DNA from: Alphaproteobacteria bacterium
GTDB taxonomy: Bacteria; Pseudomonadota; Alphaproteobacteria; Elsterales; Elsteraceae
Length of the DNA: 59,691 nt
Assembly (NCBI GenBank): GCA_004292755.1
Contig: RDXE01000047.1
Location: forward strand, 1 to 59,691
Reading direction: 5' to 3'
Shown here: in pieces, positions 46,655 to 55,835 of the stretch
How positions within the stretch are numbered: the stretch's first letter is position 1
Layout of the letters: each line of letters opens with the position of its first letter
Notes under the pieces: generated by a model
Told to the model about the DNA's origin: nothing
The model's input: only the letters and a program-made list of their open reading frames with translations
The model's database searches: none
Program-made: the position numbers and the translations under genes

Positions 46655-46693
46655 GTTGACACTTTATCGACAAAATGTCTTCTTGCTGTCAAC
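46655..46693. promoter_or_regulatory. 39-bp nested symmetric operator between TRAP operon and oxoprolinase
   Basis: Reading outwards from position 46674 the sequence is symmetric: GTTGACA (46655-46661), 7 bp, GACA, 3 bp, TGTC (46676-46679), 7 bp, TGTCAAC (46687-46693). The inner GACAAAATGTC and the outer arms share exactly one centre. This is the shape of a dimer-of-dimers or extended dyad operator and would serve both divergent genes. Confidence 0.7.
46663..46692 (-). promoter_or_regulatory. candidate promoter of the second TRAP operon
   Basis: On the minus strand TTGACA (46692-46687) is followed after 17 or 18 bp by CGATAA or GATAAA (46669-46663). The consensus -35 is part of the outer arm of the symmetric operator, so a bound protein would cover it. 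Transcription would start near 46657, giving a leader of about 60 nt. Confidence 0.5.
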
Positions 46694-46731
46694 GCACTCT
46701 TGCGTTGGATCGAGACCGGGGAGGACAGGCG

Positions 46732-49700
46732 ATGACCGCAGCGACAGATCATGAAGCATCCGCGAGGCAGCAGCAGACGACAGGCCTCGCGCCGTCCAAA
46801 GGCCGCTGGGACTTCTGGATCGATCGTGGAGGCACCTTCACCGACATTGTCGCCCGCGACCCGAAAGGCCGCCTGCACACGGCCAAGCTGCTGTCTGAGA
46901 ATCCGGAGCGGTATCGCGACGCAGCCGTGGCGGGTATCCGCCAGTTCCTCGGTGTTCCGGATGGAACCACAATTGACCCTGCCCTGATTGGCGAGGTGCG
47001 GATGGGCACCACGGTCGCCACCAATGCCCTGCTGGAGCGCAAGGGCGACCAAACCGTGCTGGCGATCACTGAGGGCTTCGCCGATGCGCTGCGCATCGGT
47101 TATCAGGCCCGGCCCGACATTTTTGCGCGCGACATTCGCCTGCCCGACGCGCTCTACACCCACACGATCGAAGTGTCTGAGCGGCTGGATGCTCAAGGCA
47201 GCGTGGTCACGCCGCTCGCCCTGGCACCCTTGGAAGCACAGCTGGCGGCCGCCCATGCAGCGGGTTACCGCGCCGTTGCCATTGCCTTCCTGCACGCTTG
47301 GCAGAACCCCAGCCACGAGCAAGCCGCAGCAGCCGTGGCCCGCCGCCTGGGCTTCACTCAGGTGACCTGTTCCCACGAGGTCGCCTCCACCATGAAGTTT
47401 ATCCCGCGTGCCGACACGGCCGTGGTGGACGCCTATCTGACGCCAGTGCTGCGTCGGTATGTCGATCAAGTGGCCAGCGCGCTGGGCGGTGCGGACCTGC
47501 GGTTCATGGCCTCCTCCGGCGGATTGATGGCGGCTGATCGGTTTCAGGGCCGTCAGGCAATCCTGTCGGGTCCAGCCGGAGGGATCGTCGGTGCCGCCCG
47601 CACGGCCGAGGCAGCAGGCTTCCAGCGCATCGTCACGTTTGACATGGGCGGCACCTCAACCGATGTCGCCTACTATGCGGGCCGCTACGAGCGCGTGCTG
47701 GACACCGAAGTGGCGGGCGTGCGGGTGCGCGCGCCGATGATGCTGATCCACACCGTGGCTGCGGGTGGTGGCTCGATCTGCCGGTTCGATGGCACCCGGC
47801 TGCGCGTTGGGCCGGAGTCGGCAGGAGCCGATCCAGGACCCGCCTCCTACCGGCGTGGTGGACCGCTGACGGTGACCGATTGCAATGTGCTGATCGGCAA
47901 GCTCGACCCCCGCTTCTTCCCCAAGGTGTTCGGCCGCACGGGCGACCAGCCGCTGGATGCCGGTGCCGTACGCGCGCGCTTCGCGGAGGTGTGTGACGAG
48001 ATCGCGCGTGAAACCGGCCGCCGAATGACGCCGGAGGCCGTGGCCCAGGGCTTCCTGCGCATCGCGGTGGAAACCATGGCGAGCGCCATCAAAACCATCT
48101 CCGTCGAGCGTGGTCACGATCTCGCCGACACTGCGCTGCAGTGTTTCGGCGGCGCTGGCGGCCAGCATGCCTGCTTGGTCGCCGATGCGTTGGGGCTGGA
48201 CACAGTGTTTGTGCACCCGTTTGCGGGCGTGCTGTCGGCCTATGGCATGGGGCTGGCCGAGTTGCGCCACATTGCCGATAGCGCCATTGAGGCCCCGCTC
48301 TCCCCCACCCTCACCCCGCGTCTGGCCGATGCGCTGGCGGCCCTGGCAGAGGGCGCACGCCGTGCCCTGGTGGCGCAAGGGGCCGCCGCCGAGCGCATCA
48401 TGGTTGAGCCGCGCGCCCGCTTGCGGGTGGCAGGCTCCGACACTGCCCTCGACATCGCAGCCGATGATCTCGGGCTGCTGGAGACCCGCTTCGCCGATGC
48501 CCACACCGACCGCTTTGGCTTCTACCCAGCCGGTCAGGGCCTGATCGTTGAAGCGATGGTGGTGGAAGCCACGGCCACCGGTGGCGACGTCGACGCGGCG
48601 TTGGAGGAACCACCGACCCGCACCACTGCACTTGCCACCATCGGCGAGGCGCAACTCGCCATTGAGGAGGAGCGGCGGGCCGTTCCCGTCTATGACACCA
48701 CCCACCTGCGCACCGGCGACCGGATCGTTGGCCCAGCCCTCATCATCGAAGCGATCGGCACCATCTCCATCGAACCAGATTGGACCGCCGAGGTGCGCGA
48801 GCGGGGTCGCATCGTCTTGCGTCGCACGGTGCCGCTGCGCACCGGCTCAACCTTGCCCACCGAGGCCGACCCCGTGATGGTGGAGGTGTTCGATCACTTG
48901 TTCATGGCCATCGCCGAACAGATGGGGGCCGTGCTGCAAAACACCGCCTATTCGGTCAATGCCAAGGAACGGTTGGATTTCTCCTGCGCGGTGTTCGATG
49001 CCACCGGCGGTTTGGTGGCCAACGCCCCCCACATGCCGGTGCATCTGGGCTCAATGGGGGAGAGTGTTCGCACGATCATCACCAGCCGCGCCGCGACCTG
49101 CCGTGCGGGTGACGCCTTCATGCTGAACGCCCCCTATGCCGGCGGTACGCACCTGCCAGACATCACCGTGGTTGCGCCGGTCATGGTGGCGGGGGATGAG
49201 CGCCCCGCCTATTGGGTTGCCGCCCGCAGCCACCATGCCGATGTTGGCGGCATCACCCCCGGCTCGATGCCGCCGAACTCCACCCACATTGAGGAAGAGG
49301 GGGTGTTGATCGAAGACTTCCAGCTGCTCGACCGCGGCACACTGCTGGAAGGGGCGGTGCGCCGCCTGTTCGCCTCAGGCCGCTATCCTGCGCGCAATGT
49401 GGAGCAGAACCTGGGCGACCTGCGCGCTCAGCTTGCCGCCTGCACACGCGGTCAGCGCGAACTCCAGGCGCTGTGCCGTCGCTACAGCCGCGCCGTGGTT
49501 GACGCCTACATGGGCCACGTTCAGGCCAATGCCGAAGAGCAGGTGCGCCGCGCCATCGGCACGCTGTCCGATGGTCAGTTTGTGCGGGATCTGGATGATG
49601 GCTCGCGCATCGCCGTCGCGGTGTCGATAGACCATACGACGCGCAGTGCCACCATCGACTTCACTGGCACCTCGCCCCAGCAGCCGAACAACTTCAACGC

Positions 49701-50409
49701 CCCGCTGTCGGTGTGCCGAGCCGCGGTGCTGTACGTGTTCCGCACTCTGGTGACCGACAAGATCCCGATGAATGAGGGGTGCTTGAAGCCTCTGTCGCTG
49801 ATCGTGCCCAAGGGCTCGATGCTCGACCCTGTCGCCCCGGCAGCGGTGGTGGCAGGCAATGTGGAAACCTCGCAATGTGTGGTCGATGCGCTGTACGGCG
49901 CCTTGGGTGTGCTCGCTGCCTCCCAGGGCACGATGAACAACCTGACCTTTGGCGATGCCCGCCGCCAATACTACGAAACCATCTGCGGCGGTGCGGGCGC
50001 TGGGCCGGGCTTCCACGGGGCCTCGGCCGTGCAAACCCACATGACCAACAGCCGCCTGACCGATCCTGAGGTGCTGGAGTGGCGCTTCCCCGTGCGGCTG
50101 GACGCTTTCCGCATCCGCACCGGCTCTGGCGGGCGCGGCCAATGGAGCGGCGGCAATGGCACCACCCGGGTGTTGACCTTCCTGGAGCCGATGACTGTCG
50201 CGCTTTTGTCCAACAACCGCCGCATCGCCCCCTTTGGCCTTGCCGGGGGTGAATCCGGCCAACCCGGTCGCGCCTGGATCGAACGCGCCGACGGCACCCG
50301 CCACCCCCTCGGCGCCACCGACCACAGCGACATGGCGGTCGGCGACCGCCTGATCGTCGAGACCCCCGGCGGCGGCGGCTACGGCACCCCTCTCGCCGCA
50401 GCCGCCTAA
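46732..50409 (+). CDS. 5-oxoprolinase/hydantoinase, fused HyuA-HyuB
   Basis: 1225 residues from the ATG at 46732 (ribosome-binding site GGGGAGGA). The first 700 or so residues are hydantoinase [19 protein letters not shown] (phosphate loop of the actin-like fold), [31 protein letters not shown]. From about residue 713 the protein is hydantoinase B ([20 protein letters not shown], then [27 protein letters not shown]). Fused enzymes of this size hydrolyse 5-oxoproline to glutamate with ATP; separate-subunit relatives act on hydantoins. It is cytoplasmic, divergent from a TRAP operon and next to a symmetric operator. The substrate remains to be shown. Confidence 0.93.
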   Translation: MTAATDHEASARQQQTTGLAPSKGRWDFWIDRGGTFTDIVARDPKGRLHTAKLLSENPERYRDAAVAGIRQFLGVPDGTTIDPALIGEVRMGTTVATNALLERKGDQTVLAITEGFADALRIGYQARPDIFARDIRLPDALYTHTIEVSERLDAQGSVVTPLALAPLEAQLAAAHAAGYRAVAIAFLHAWQNPSHEQAAAAVARRLGFTQVTCSHEVASTMKFIPRADTAVVDAYLTPVLRRYVDQVASALGGADLRFMASSGGLMAADRFQGRQAILSGPAGGIVGAARTAEAAGFQRIVTFDMGGTSTDVAYYAGRYERVLDTEVAGVRVRAPMMLIHTVAAGGGSICRFDGTRLRVGPESAGADPGPASYRRGGPLTVTDCNVLIGKLDPRFFPKVFGRTGDQPLDAGAVRARFAEVCDEIARETGRRMTPEAVAQGFLRIAVETMASAIKTISVERGHDLADTALQCFGGAGGQHACLVADALGLDTVFVHPFAGVLSAYGMGLAELRHIADSAIEAPLSPTLTPRLADALAALAEGARRALVAQGAAAERIMVEPRARLRVAGSDTALDIAADDLGLLETRFADAHTDRFGFYPAGQGLIVEAMVVEATATGGDVDAALEEPPTRTTALATIGEAQLAIEEERRAVPVYDTTHLRTGDRIVGPALIIEAIGTISIEPDWTAEVRERGRIVLRRTVPLRTGSTLPTEADPVMVEVFDHLFMAIAEQMGAVLQNTAYSVNAKERLDFSCAVFDATGGLVANAPHMPVHLGSMGESVRTIITSRAATCRAGDAFMLNAPYAGGTHLPDITVVAPVMVAGDERPAYWVAARSHHADVGGITPGSMPPNSTHIEEEGVLIEDFQLLDRGTLLEGAVRRLFASGRYPARNVEQNLGDLRAQLAACTRGQRELQALCRRYSRAVVDAYMGHVQANAEEQVRRAIGTLSDGQFVRDLDDGSRIAVAVSIDHTTRSATIDFTGTSPQQPNNFNAPLSVCRAAVLYVFRTLVTDKIPMNEGCLKPLSLIVPKGSMLDPVAPAAVVAGNVETSQCVVDALYGALGVLAASQGTMNNLTFGDARRQYYETICGGAGAGPGFHGASAVQTHMTNSRLTDPEVLEWRFPVRLDAFRIRTGSGGRGQWSGGNGTTRVLTFLEPMTVALLSNNRRIAPFGLAGGESGQPGRAWIERADGTRHPLGATDHSDMAVGDRLIVETPGGGGYGTPLAAAA

Positions 50410-50415
50410 CCGGGC

Positions 50416-50450
50416 GGGGGAGGAAGGGTCGGGGTACCCCTTCCTCCCCC
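50416..50450. terminator. bidirectional hairpin between convergent genes
   Basis: GGGGGAGGAAGGG (50416-50428) pairs over 13 bp with CCCTTCCTCCCCC (50438-50450), loop of 9 nt. It fills most of the 48-bp gap between two convergent genes and can act from either side. There is no T tract, as is usual in GC-rich genomes. Confidence 0.65.
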
Positions 50451-50457
50451 ACTCCGC

Positions 50458-51495
50458 TTAAGCCGCCTCAAACAACCTGCCATTCACTGTTCCAAGCCAA
50501 GCGGTGAGCGGGATGTCTTCCTGGCGGAGAAAGCCTTGGGGTGGCAGGCTGCCCGCACGGACCAGTGCTGTTGTCCAGGCGATCGCGGTGCGTTGGCGGC
50601 CCAACAGGGTCCGCGGGCGGAAAGCGCGGACATATTCCTGGCGGGATAGGCGCCCAGCGATCACGCCTTCAGAGGCGATGTGGACGTAGACAATATCCTC
50701 CGTCACCGGGGGTTTGGCGTGGACCAGGATGGCACCGGCCTCGGCCCGACGCTCGCGCATCAACAACTCGTGGAAGAACAAGTTCATCAAGTCCGCATGG
50801 CCAGGGTAGCGGATGGTTTTATAGTCCAGATTCGCCACCCGGCCCAAATAGGTGTCACACATCGTGCCCAGACCCCCGGAGGTGGTGAACGCCTCCAGCT
50901 TGACGCCATCGATGTAAAGGGTCTCCAGCCACTCCATCGGCGAGACCAGTTTGCGGTGACCGTCTTCGATCACCTCGCAATCATTCAAGTACTCGTTGAC
51001 CACACCCTCCGGCGACCAGTTGAAGGCATAGCCCATCCGGCCCGTCGGGTAGCGCGGCAAAGCGCCAACCCGCATCCGGCAAGAGCGGCACTGGTCGAAC
51101 CCCGCGATCTGTGCGGCTGCAACGATGCCCACCAGGCCCGGTGCCAAACCACATTGCGGCGCCATCACGCCGCCTCCCGTCTCCGCCAAAGCCTGGATGG
51201 CGCGGGTGGTCGGCACGTCCTCGGTCAAGTCGAAGTAGTGGCAGCCCTGACGGTGGGCAATGCGCGCTAGGTCCGCATTCAAGTGGTAGGGCAGGCAGGA
51301 CAGGACACCATCGACTGTCGCCAATAGATCAGTCAGCGCCGCGCTGTCGGTCACATCCACCAGAGTGACTGGCATCGACAGCGGCACCGGGGGTGCAGCC
51401 CGATCACAGGCCAGCACCGTAAACCCTGCGTCAGCCAGCAACTCAGCCGCCAACGCCCCAACTTTGCCCAAACCCAACACGGCAACCCGCTGCAT
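50458..51495 (-). CDS. saccharopine dehydrogenase-family oxidoreductase
   Basis: 345 residues with an N-terminal Rossmann motif (VAVLGLGKVGALAAELLADA) and the family's catalytic-domain features (QGCHYFDLTEDV, MAPQCGLAPGLVG, GALPRYPTGRMGYAFNWSPE). The best-fitting role is an amino-acid dehydrogenase or reductase of the lysine 6-dehydrogenase/saccharopine group. It is divergent from an Lrp-type regulator, which often controls a neighbouring amino-acid enzyme. The substrate cannot be fixed here. Confidence 0.82.
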   Translation of the reverse strand: MQRVAVLGLGKVGALAAELLADAGFTVLACDRAAPPVPLSMPVTLVDVTDSAALTDLLATVDGVLSCLPYHLNADLARIAHRQGCHYFDLTEDVPTTRAIQALAETGGGVMAPQCGLAPGLVGIVAAAQIAGFDQCRSCRMRVGALPRYPTGRMGYAFNWSPEGVVNEYLNDCEVIEDGHRKLVSPMEWLETLYIDGVKLEAFTTSGGLGTMCDTYLGRVANLDYKTIRYPGHADLMNLFFHELLMRERRAEAGAILVHAKPPVTEDIVYVHIASEGVIAGRLSRQEYVRAFRPRTLLGRQRTAIAWTTALVRAGSLPPQGFLRQEDIPLTAWLGTVNGRLFEAA

Positions 51496-51618
51496 TGTTT
51501 CCTCCCCTCGTTGACAGGCACAGGATCACGCAGCGGGGCGTCAGTCGGAATGCTGGAATTGGGCGCAAACTGTGCAATCTGGTGGCAATTCGCTGGCGTT
51601 TCTGGCATTTTGACAGAG
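51496..51618. promoter_or_regulatory. divergent promoter region with possible Lrp-type dyad
   Basis: The 123-bp gap between the saccharopine-dehydrogenase-like gene and the Lrp-type regulator contains TTGGGCGCAAACTGTGCAA (51557-51575). Its ends are complementary (TTG..C and G..CAA). It is a weak candidate operator for the regulator; promoters for both genes must lie here. Confidence 0.35.
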
Positions 51619-52071
51619 ATGGATGACTTGGACCGCTCCCTCCTGGCCCTGCTGACCCGCGACGCTCGGCAACCGGCAGCCGCCTTAGCGGCGGCGCTGC
51701 AGGTGTCGCGGGCAACGGTGCAGGCGCGCATCGCCCGGCTGATCGCCTCCGGCGCGATCCGCCGCTTCACCATTGACGCCGGGCCGGATGCGACGCCGGG
51801 CGAGGTCAGCGCTTTCTCGCTGTTGAAGCTGGCGAGTGGCGATCCGCGCCCCAGCTTGACGGCCCTCGGCCGCCTCGCGTGGGTGACCAGCGCACACACC
51901 ATCAACGGCGCCTTCGATCTGGTGGTGGAGGTGCGCTGCCCCTCCCTGCCCGTGCTGGATCAGGCGTTGGATGCCATTCGCGCGCTGCCAGCCGTGCTAG
52001 AAACTCAAACGCATATTCGCCTGGCAGAAGTGCGCACCGCTGGCGGATCAAGGCGCGTGCCCAGCGGCTAA
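51619..52071 (+). CDS. Lrp/AsnC family transcriptional regulator
   Basis: 150 residues from the ATG at 51619 (MDDLDRSLLALLTRDARQPA). The N-terminal HTH (AAALQVSRATVQARIARLIA) and a C-terminal RAM-like ligand-sensing domain match Lrp/AsnC regulators of normal size. The frame is open from 51511, but the HTH position favours the later ATG. Its likely target is the divergent dehydrogenase gene, with an amino acid as effector. Confidence 0.87.
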   Translation: MDDLDRSLLALLTRDARQPAAALAAALQVSRATVQARIARLIASGAIRRFTIDAGPDATPGEVSAFSLLKLASGDPRPSLTALGRLAWVTSAHTINGAFDLVVEVRCPSLPVLDQALDAIRALPAVLETQTHIRLAEVRTAGGSRRVPSG

Positions 52072-52145
52072 TCAATTCCCGCGCCGCTGAAAATCCACTA
52101 CACCGGGGCGGCGGCGCGACAGGCCGCTCCCGACAGGACGCTTCC

Positions 52146-52682
52146 ATGACCGATCAGACCACTTCCGCCCCGTCTCCGCGCCGCCCGCGCATTGTCTCCT
52201 CCGCGCACTTGGTGTCGGAGCAGTCGGCTGAATTGTCGGAGTTCGAATTCGGCATGATCATGGTGTCCAATGCCTTCAACCGGTGGGTGGTGCGCTGCAT
52301 GGCCGCTGCGGGTGTCCAGGATGTCAGCGCCGTCGACGTGTTGATCTTGCACACCGTCAACCACCGGGATCGGGAGAAGCGACTGTCCGACATCGCCTTC
52401 GTCCTCAACATCGAGGACAGCCATGTGGTGAAATACTCATTGAAGAAGTTGATGCGCCTGGGTCTGGTACAGCAGCGCAAACTGAGCAAGGAAGGCGTCT
52501 ACCGCACCACCGATGCCGGGCAAACCCTGTGCCGCCGCTATCGCGAGGTGCGGGAGAATTGCTTGATCGCCGCGCTGGGCGACACAGACGTCGGCAATGA
52601 TTTGATCGGTGATTTGGCGAGCCACTTGCGCGCCTTGTCGGGGCTGTACGATCAAGCCTCCCGGGCGGCCACCACGCTTTAA
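52146..52682 (+). CDS. MarR-like winged-helix regulator
   Basis: 178 residues from the ATG at 52146. The winged-helix region reads VSAVDVLILHTVNHRDREKR, then SDIAFVLNIEDSHVVKYSLK and KLMRLGLVQQRKLSKEGVY, typical of MarR-type DNA-binding proteins of the PF13463 kind. There is no transporter or enzyme right beside it that is an obvious target. The oxoprolinase/TRAP dyad at 46.7 kb is one possible site, unproven. Its stop codon overlaps the convergent phosphofructokinase stop. Confidence 0.85.
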   Translation: MTDQTTSAPSPRRPRIVSSAHLVSEQSAELSEFEFGMIMVSNAFNRWVVRCMAAAGVQDVSAVDVLILHTVNHRDREKRLSDIAFVLNIEDSHVVKYSLKKLMRLGLVQQRKLSKEGVYRTTDAGQTLCRRYREVRENCLIAALGDTDVGNDLIGDLASHLRALSGLYDQASRAATTL

Positions 52683-53692
52683 CCCGCGGGCAGCCAGACC
52701 CCCGCCGCCCGCGCCATCGCCACCTCAAGGCCTGCGGGCTCCACCGGTCGTGCGGCGGCTGCGATTGCGGCCAGCGGCACCGGCACAGGCCGACCGCCCT
52801 GCCACAGAATGGCGGTGTCGTCGCCCCCGGTCGCCACAGCTGCAATCGCAGCAGTGGCGAAGGCAGCGGCCAGCAAGCGATCTTCGGGCACCGCAGGGCC
52901 ACCGCGTTGCAGGTGCCCCAACACTGTGGCGCGGGCGGTGCGACTGGTCAGCCGCTCCAGCGTCTCCGCCACGGCGACGCCGCGCGCCGCCCCCTCGGCA
53001 ACCACCACCACAGCCGATGGTGCGTGGCTTAGCCGCTGGGCAAGGGCGGACCAGTCCTCGGGGTTTTGCAGCGGCAGTTCGGGTATCAGCACAGCATCGG
53101 CTGCCCCTGCCGTCGCCGCGGCCAGCGCCAAATGACCAACGGTGCGGCCCATGGTCTCCAGCACCAGCAGCCGGTCGTGACTGGCAGCCGTTGTGGCCAA
53201 ACGGGCGACCGCCTCGGCCGCAACCGCAACAGCACTGGCAAAGCCAATCGTGCGCTCCGACCCCGTCACATCATTGTCGATGGTTTTCGGCAAACCGATC
53301 ACCGGCACCGGCGTGCGCAATGCCAGCTTGTGTGCCATGCGCAAGGTGCCATCGCCGCCAATCACGATCACCGCCTCGGCCGCGATCTGGGCCAGGGCGG
53401 CGGCCAGCTGATCCCCACGATCCACCCGCCCGCCTGCCTCTGGCACGGCGAAGGGGTCAAGGTCCGAGGTCGCCCCCAGAAAGGTCCCGCCCTCGGCCAT
53501 GCGCGCCGCTGGCACGTCGGCGGCGGTGAGGCCGCGCACCGCAGGGGGATCGGCCAGCAAACCGCGGAAGCCGCGTTCAATGCCCAGCATCGTCCACCCG
53601 CGCTGGTGGCCTGCCAGAACCAGACTGCGCAGCGCAGCGTTGAGACCCGGACAATCGCCCCCGCTGGTCAGCACGGCCACCCGCTTGCTCAC
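52679..53692 (-). CDS. pfkA: 6-phosphofructokinase
   Basis: 337 residues from a GTG at 53692 (MSKRVAVLTSGGDCPGLNAA); the longer frame to 53758 adds sequence without family features. Motifs are TSGGDCPGLN, GGDGT, and PKTIDND with the catalytic Asp. In E. coli numbering residue 104 is Gly, as in ATP-dependent enzymes, while residue 124 is Lys, as in PPi-dependent ones. This combination is known in some ATP-dependent PFKs. It commits fructose 6-phosphate to glycolysis; the phosphoryl donor should be tested rather than assumed. Confidence 0.92.
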   Translation of the reverse strand: MSKRVAVLTSGGDCPGLNAALRSLVLAGHQRGWTMLGIERGFRGLLADPPAVRGLTAADVPAARMAEGGTFLGATSDLDPFAVPEAGGRVDRGDQLAAALAQIAAEAVIVIGGDGTLRMAHKLALRTPVPVIGLPKTIDNDVTGSERTIGFASAVAVAAEAVARLATTAASHDRLLVLETMGRTVGHLALAAATAGAADAVLIPELPLQNPEDWSALAQRLSHAPSAVVVVAEGAARGVAVAETLERLTSRTARATVLGHLQRGGPAVPEDRLLAAAFATAAIAAVATGGDDTAILWQGGRPVPVPLAAIAAAARPVEPAGLEVAMARAAGVWLPAG

Positions 53693-53840
53693 ATCCGCCC
53701 CCGCCGCCTGTCCACGCCTCAACCATAAGGGTTGTATCATCCGCTGCCTGGGCCACACCTATATCATTTTGTGGAGGCGGCAGTTGCATTGGCGGAACGG
53801 TTCGGCACAGTATTCGGGGCGTTGCCACGGAGACTGGTCG

Positions 53841-55043
53841 ATGGACTTAAAGCGCATTTTCCCGCCAGGAGCCGTGCTGTTTCGCGAGGGAACCATCGGT
53901 GACACCGCCTATATTGTTGAGCGCGGATTCCTCGATGTCACAGTCGTCCGGTTGGGTGAAGTGATTCGCGTTGCTACATTAGGGCCTGGTGAAATTGTCG
54001 GTGAGATGGCTCTGATTGATGATCGACCGCGCTCTGCGACCGTTACGGCGACCAGTGAAACCGAAGTGATGGTGATCCGGCGCGAGCAGATTCAGAACCG
54101 CTTGCGCAATGCCGATGTCATCACTGGTGCCCTCTTGCGCTTGACCCTCAATCGGTTTCGCACCCTCCAGCGGACCATGGCGGGCCATGACCAGACCACA
54201 GATAACGAGAATGACCCGCTTTCGCACAAAGCGTTTGGTCTGGATGACCCCTATGAGCGCGCCCGCGAGCGCTTGATTTTGGAACAAGAGCTGCGTGAAG
54301 CGCTGGAGTCCCGACAGTTCTTCGTCCAGTTCCAGCCGGTGGTGGCCCTGGCCGACCATTCCTTGCGCGGCTTCGAAGCCCTGATCCGCTGGCGCCATCC
54401 GGAACGCGGCCTGATCAGCCCTGGTCGCTTCGTGGCCTTGGCGGAGGAGGCGGGCCTCATCCACGCCATCGATGGCTGGATGGCGCGCTCTGCCCTGGAT
54501 GGCCTGTACCAAATCCATGAAAGCGCCATGGCAGCGGGAAACCCGAAGCCGTGGCTGAGTGTCAACTTGTCGGGCACACGGTTCGTCGATGACACGCTGG
54601 TCTCCACCCTGCGCCAAGTAGTGCAAGACAGCCGCATCGACCCCAACTTTGTGACAGTAGAGATCACTGAAGGCGTGCTGATCGATTCGCCCACCGTGGC
54701 AGAACCGATCCTGCGGGCCCTGAAGGAAACCGGGCTGACCGTGGCGCTGGACGATTTCGGTACCGGTTATTCCTCGCTGTCCTACCTGCAACGCTTTCCG
54801 ATTGATGTGATCAAGATCGATCTAACCTTCATCCGCCGGATGATGGAGAATGAAACCAGCCTGCAGATTGTCCGCGCCATTGTCGGGCTGGCGCAAGCAC
54901 TGCACATCCGTGTGGTGGCAGAAGGCATTGAGACACCCGATCAAGCCGCCATGCTGTTGGGCCTCGGCTGCCCCATGGGCCAGGGATATCTGTTCGGCCA
55001 CCCGCTCGACCTTGCTGACGCCATCGCAATGGCATCGCGGTAG
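53841..55043 (+). CDS. cyclic-nucleotide-binding/EAL-domain c-di-GMP phosphodiesterase
   Basis: 400 residues from the ATG at 53841. Residues 1-120 form a cNMP-binding domain (FREGTIGDTAYIVERGFLDV, and a phosphate-binding cassette GEMALIDDRPRSATV that retains Glu and Arg). From about residue 140 follows an EAL domain with all main catalytic motifs: EALIRW, NLS, EITEGVL, DDFGTGYSSL, VIKID and VAEGIET. It should degrade c-di-GMP under control of a cyclic nucleotide or similar ligand. No GGDEF domain is attached and no membrane segment is present. The frame is open upstream but the ATG follows GGAG. Confidence 0.9.
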   Translation: MDLKRIFPPGAVLFREGTIGDTAYIVERGFLDVTVVRLGEVIRVATLGPGEIVGEMALIDDRPRSATVTATSETEVMVIRREQIQNRLRNADVITGALLRLTLNRFRTLQRTMAGHDQTTDNENDPLSHKAFGLDDPYERARERLILEQELREALESRQFFVQFQPVVALADHSLRGFEALIRWRHPERGLISPGRFVALAEEAGLIHAIDGWMARSALDGLYQIHESAMAAGNPKPWLSVNLSGTRFVDDTLVSTLRQVVQDSRIDPNFVTVEITEGVLIDSPTVAEPILRALKETGLTVALDDFGTGYSSLSYLQRFPIDVIKIDLTFIRRMMENETSLQIVRAIVGLAQALHIRVVAEGIETPDQAAMLLGLGCPMGQGYLFGHPLDLADAIAMASR

Positions 55044-55069
55044 GATCGAAGCGACTGACCCGACCGGGC

Positions 55070-55756
55070 CTAGTCCTGGTCAACCCCAGCAAAGCTGCCG
55101 CGAAACGCATCGAGTGCGGTAAACCCGGCTGGGGAAAGGGTGTAGCGCCCGCGCTCCAGGCGGGCGAACCAGCCGTAGACATCGCGCTGGAGGATCCGTG
55201 CCGCATCGGTGATCCCCGTCGCTGCCGCCAATTCCCGCGGGCTGGCAGACCCCTGACGGTTCAAGACGTCGGCCAAGCGCAGGGCCGCTTGTCGGTAGGC
55301 AGTGACCAGTTTGACCCCGGTTGAGCCTGCGATGTTCGGATCCCCCTGACGGCGATCAAACTCCCGCAGCAGACGACGGCGGCGGCGAGGGTCCTGGCGC
55401 GGCCGGTAGGGACCGGGCTCCTCCAGGACTTCGACCGTCGGGCGACCAGTGCGCCGCGCGATCACCAGCAAGCCAAACCCAATCAGACGGCACAGCTTGC
55501 GCACCCGCCGATCATAGGGACCCGTGTCGCGCCGCGCTTCGGCTGGGACGGCCAGATAGACCAACTCTGCGACCGCCAACCGGTCCACCGCCTGCAAGAC
55601 CAAGCCCAGGGTCAAGCGCTGCTTGAGTTCCACCACCACTGGCGGCTCGTCCCCACGCCGGGCGACTAGGTCACAGCCCTCAACTTCTGACTTCACCTCA
55701 TAGCCCAAGCCCTCCAGGAAGGCTTTGACGGGCAGGGCCAGATCGGTCTCAGCCAT
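55070..55756 (-). CDS. DUF2161 family PD-(D/E)xK phosphodiesterase-type protein
   Basis: 228 residues from the ATG at 55756. The N-terminal half has a nuclease-like core: Asp in GCDLVARRGDEPP, then VVVELKQRLTLGLVLQAVDR, i.e. the D...ExK arrangement of restriction-endonuclease-like enzymes. A basic region (PRRRRRLLREFDRRQGDPN) is followed by a C-terminal winged-helix-like part (ASPRELAAATGITDAARILQ). The family is common in alphaproteobacteria and uncharacterised. The upstream ATG at 55765 would sit directly on the ribosome-binding site, so 55756 is preferred. Confidence 0.8.
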   Translation of the reverse strand: MAETDLALPVKAFLEGLGYEVKSEVEGCDLVARRGDEPPVVVELKQRLTLGLVLQAVDRLAVAELVYLAVPAEARRDTGPYDRRVRKLCRLIGFGLLVIARRTGRPTVEVLEEPGPYRPRQDPRRRRRLLREFDRRQGDPNIAGSTGVKLVTAYRQAALRLADVLNRQGSASPRELAAATGITDAARILQRDVYGWFARLERGRYTLSPAGFTALDAFRGSFAGVDQD

Positions 55757-55781
55757 GGGTGCCATCCCCCAGACAGCAGAA

Positions 55782-55809
55782 CGGCGCCGGAGCAAGTGCC
55801 CCGGCGCCG
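55782..55809 (-). terminator. terminator of rpsD
   Basis: CGGCGCCGG (55782-55790) and CCGGCGCCG (55801-55809) form a perfect 9-bp stem 26 bp beyond the rpsD stop. On the minus strand TTCTGCTGTCT follows. It lies directly upstream of the DUF2161 start. Confidence 0.6.
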
Positions 55810-55835
55810 CATCCACACTCCGATCAAACCAAAGC

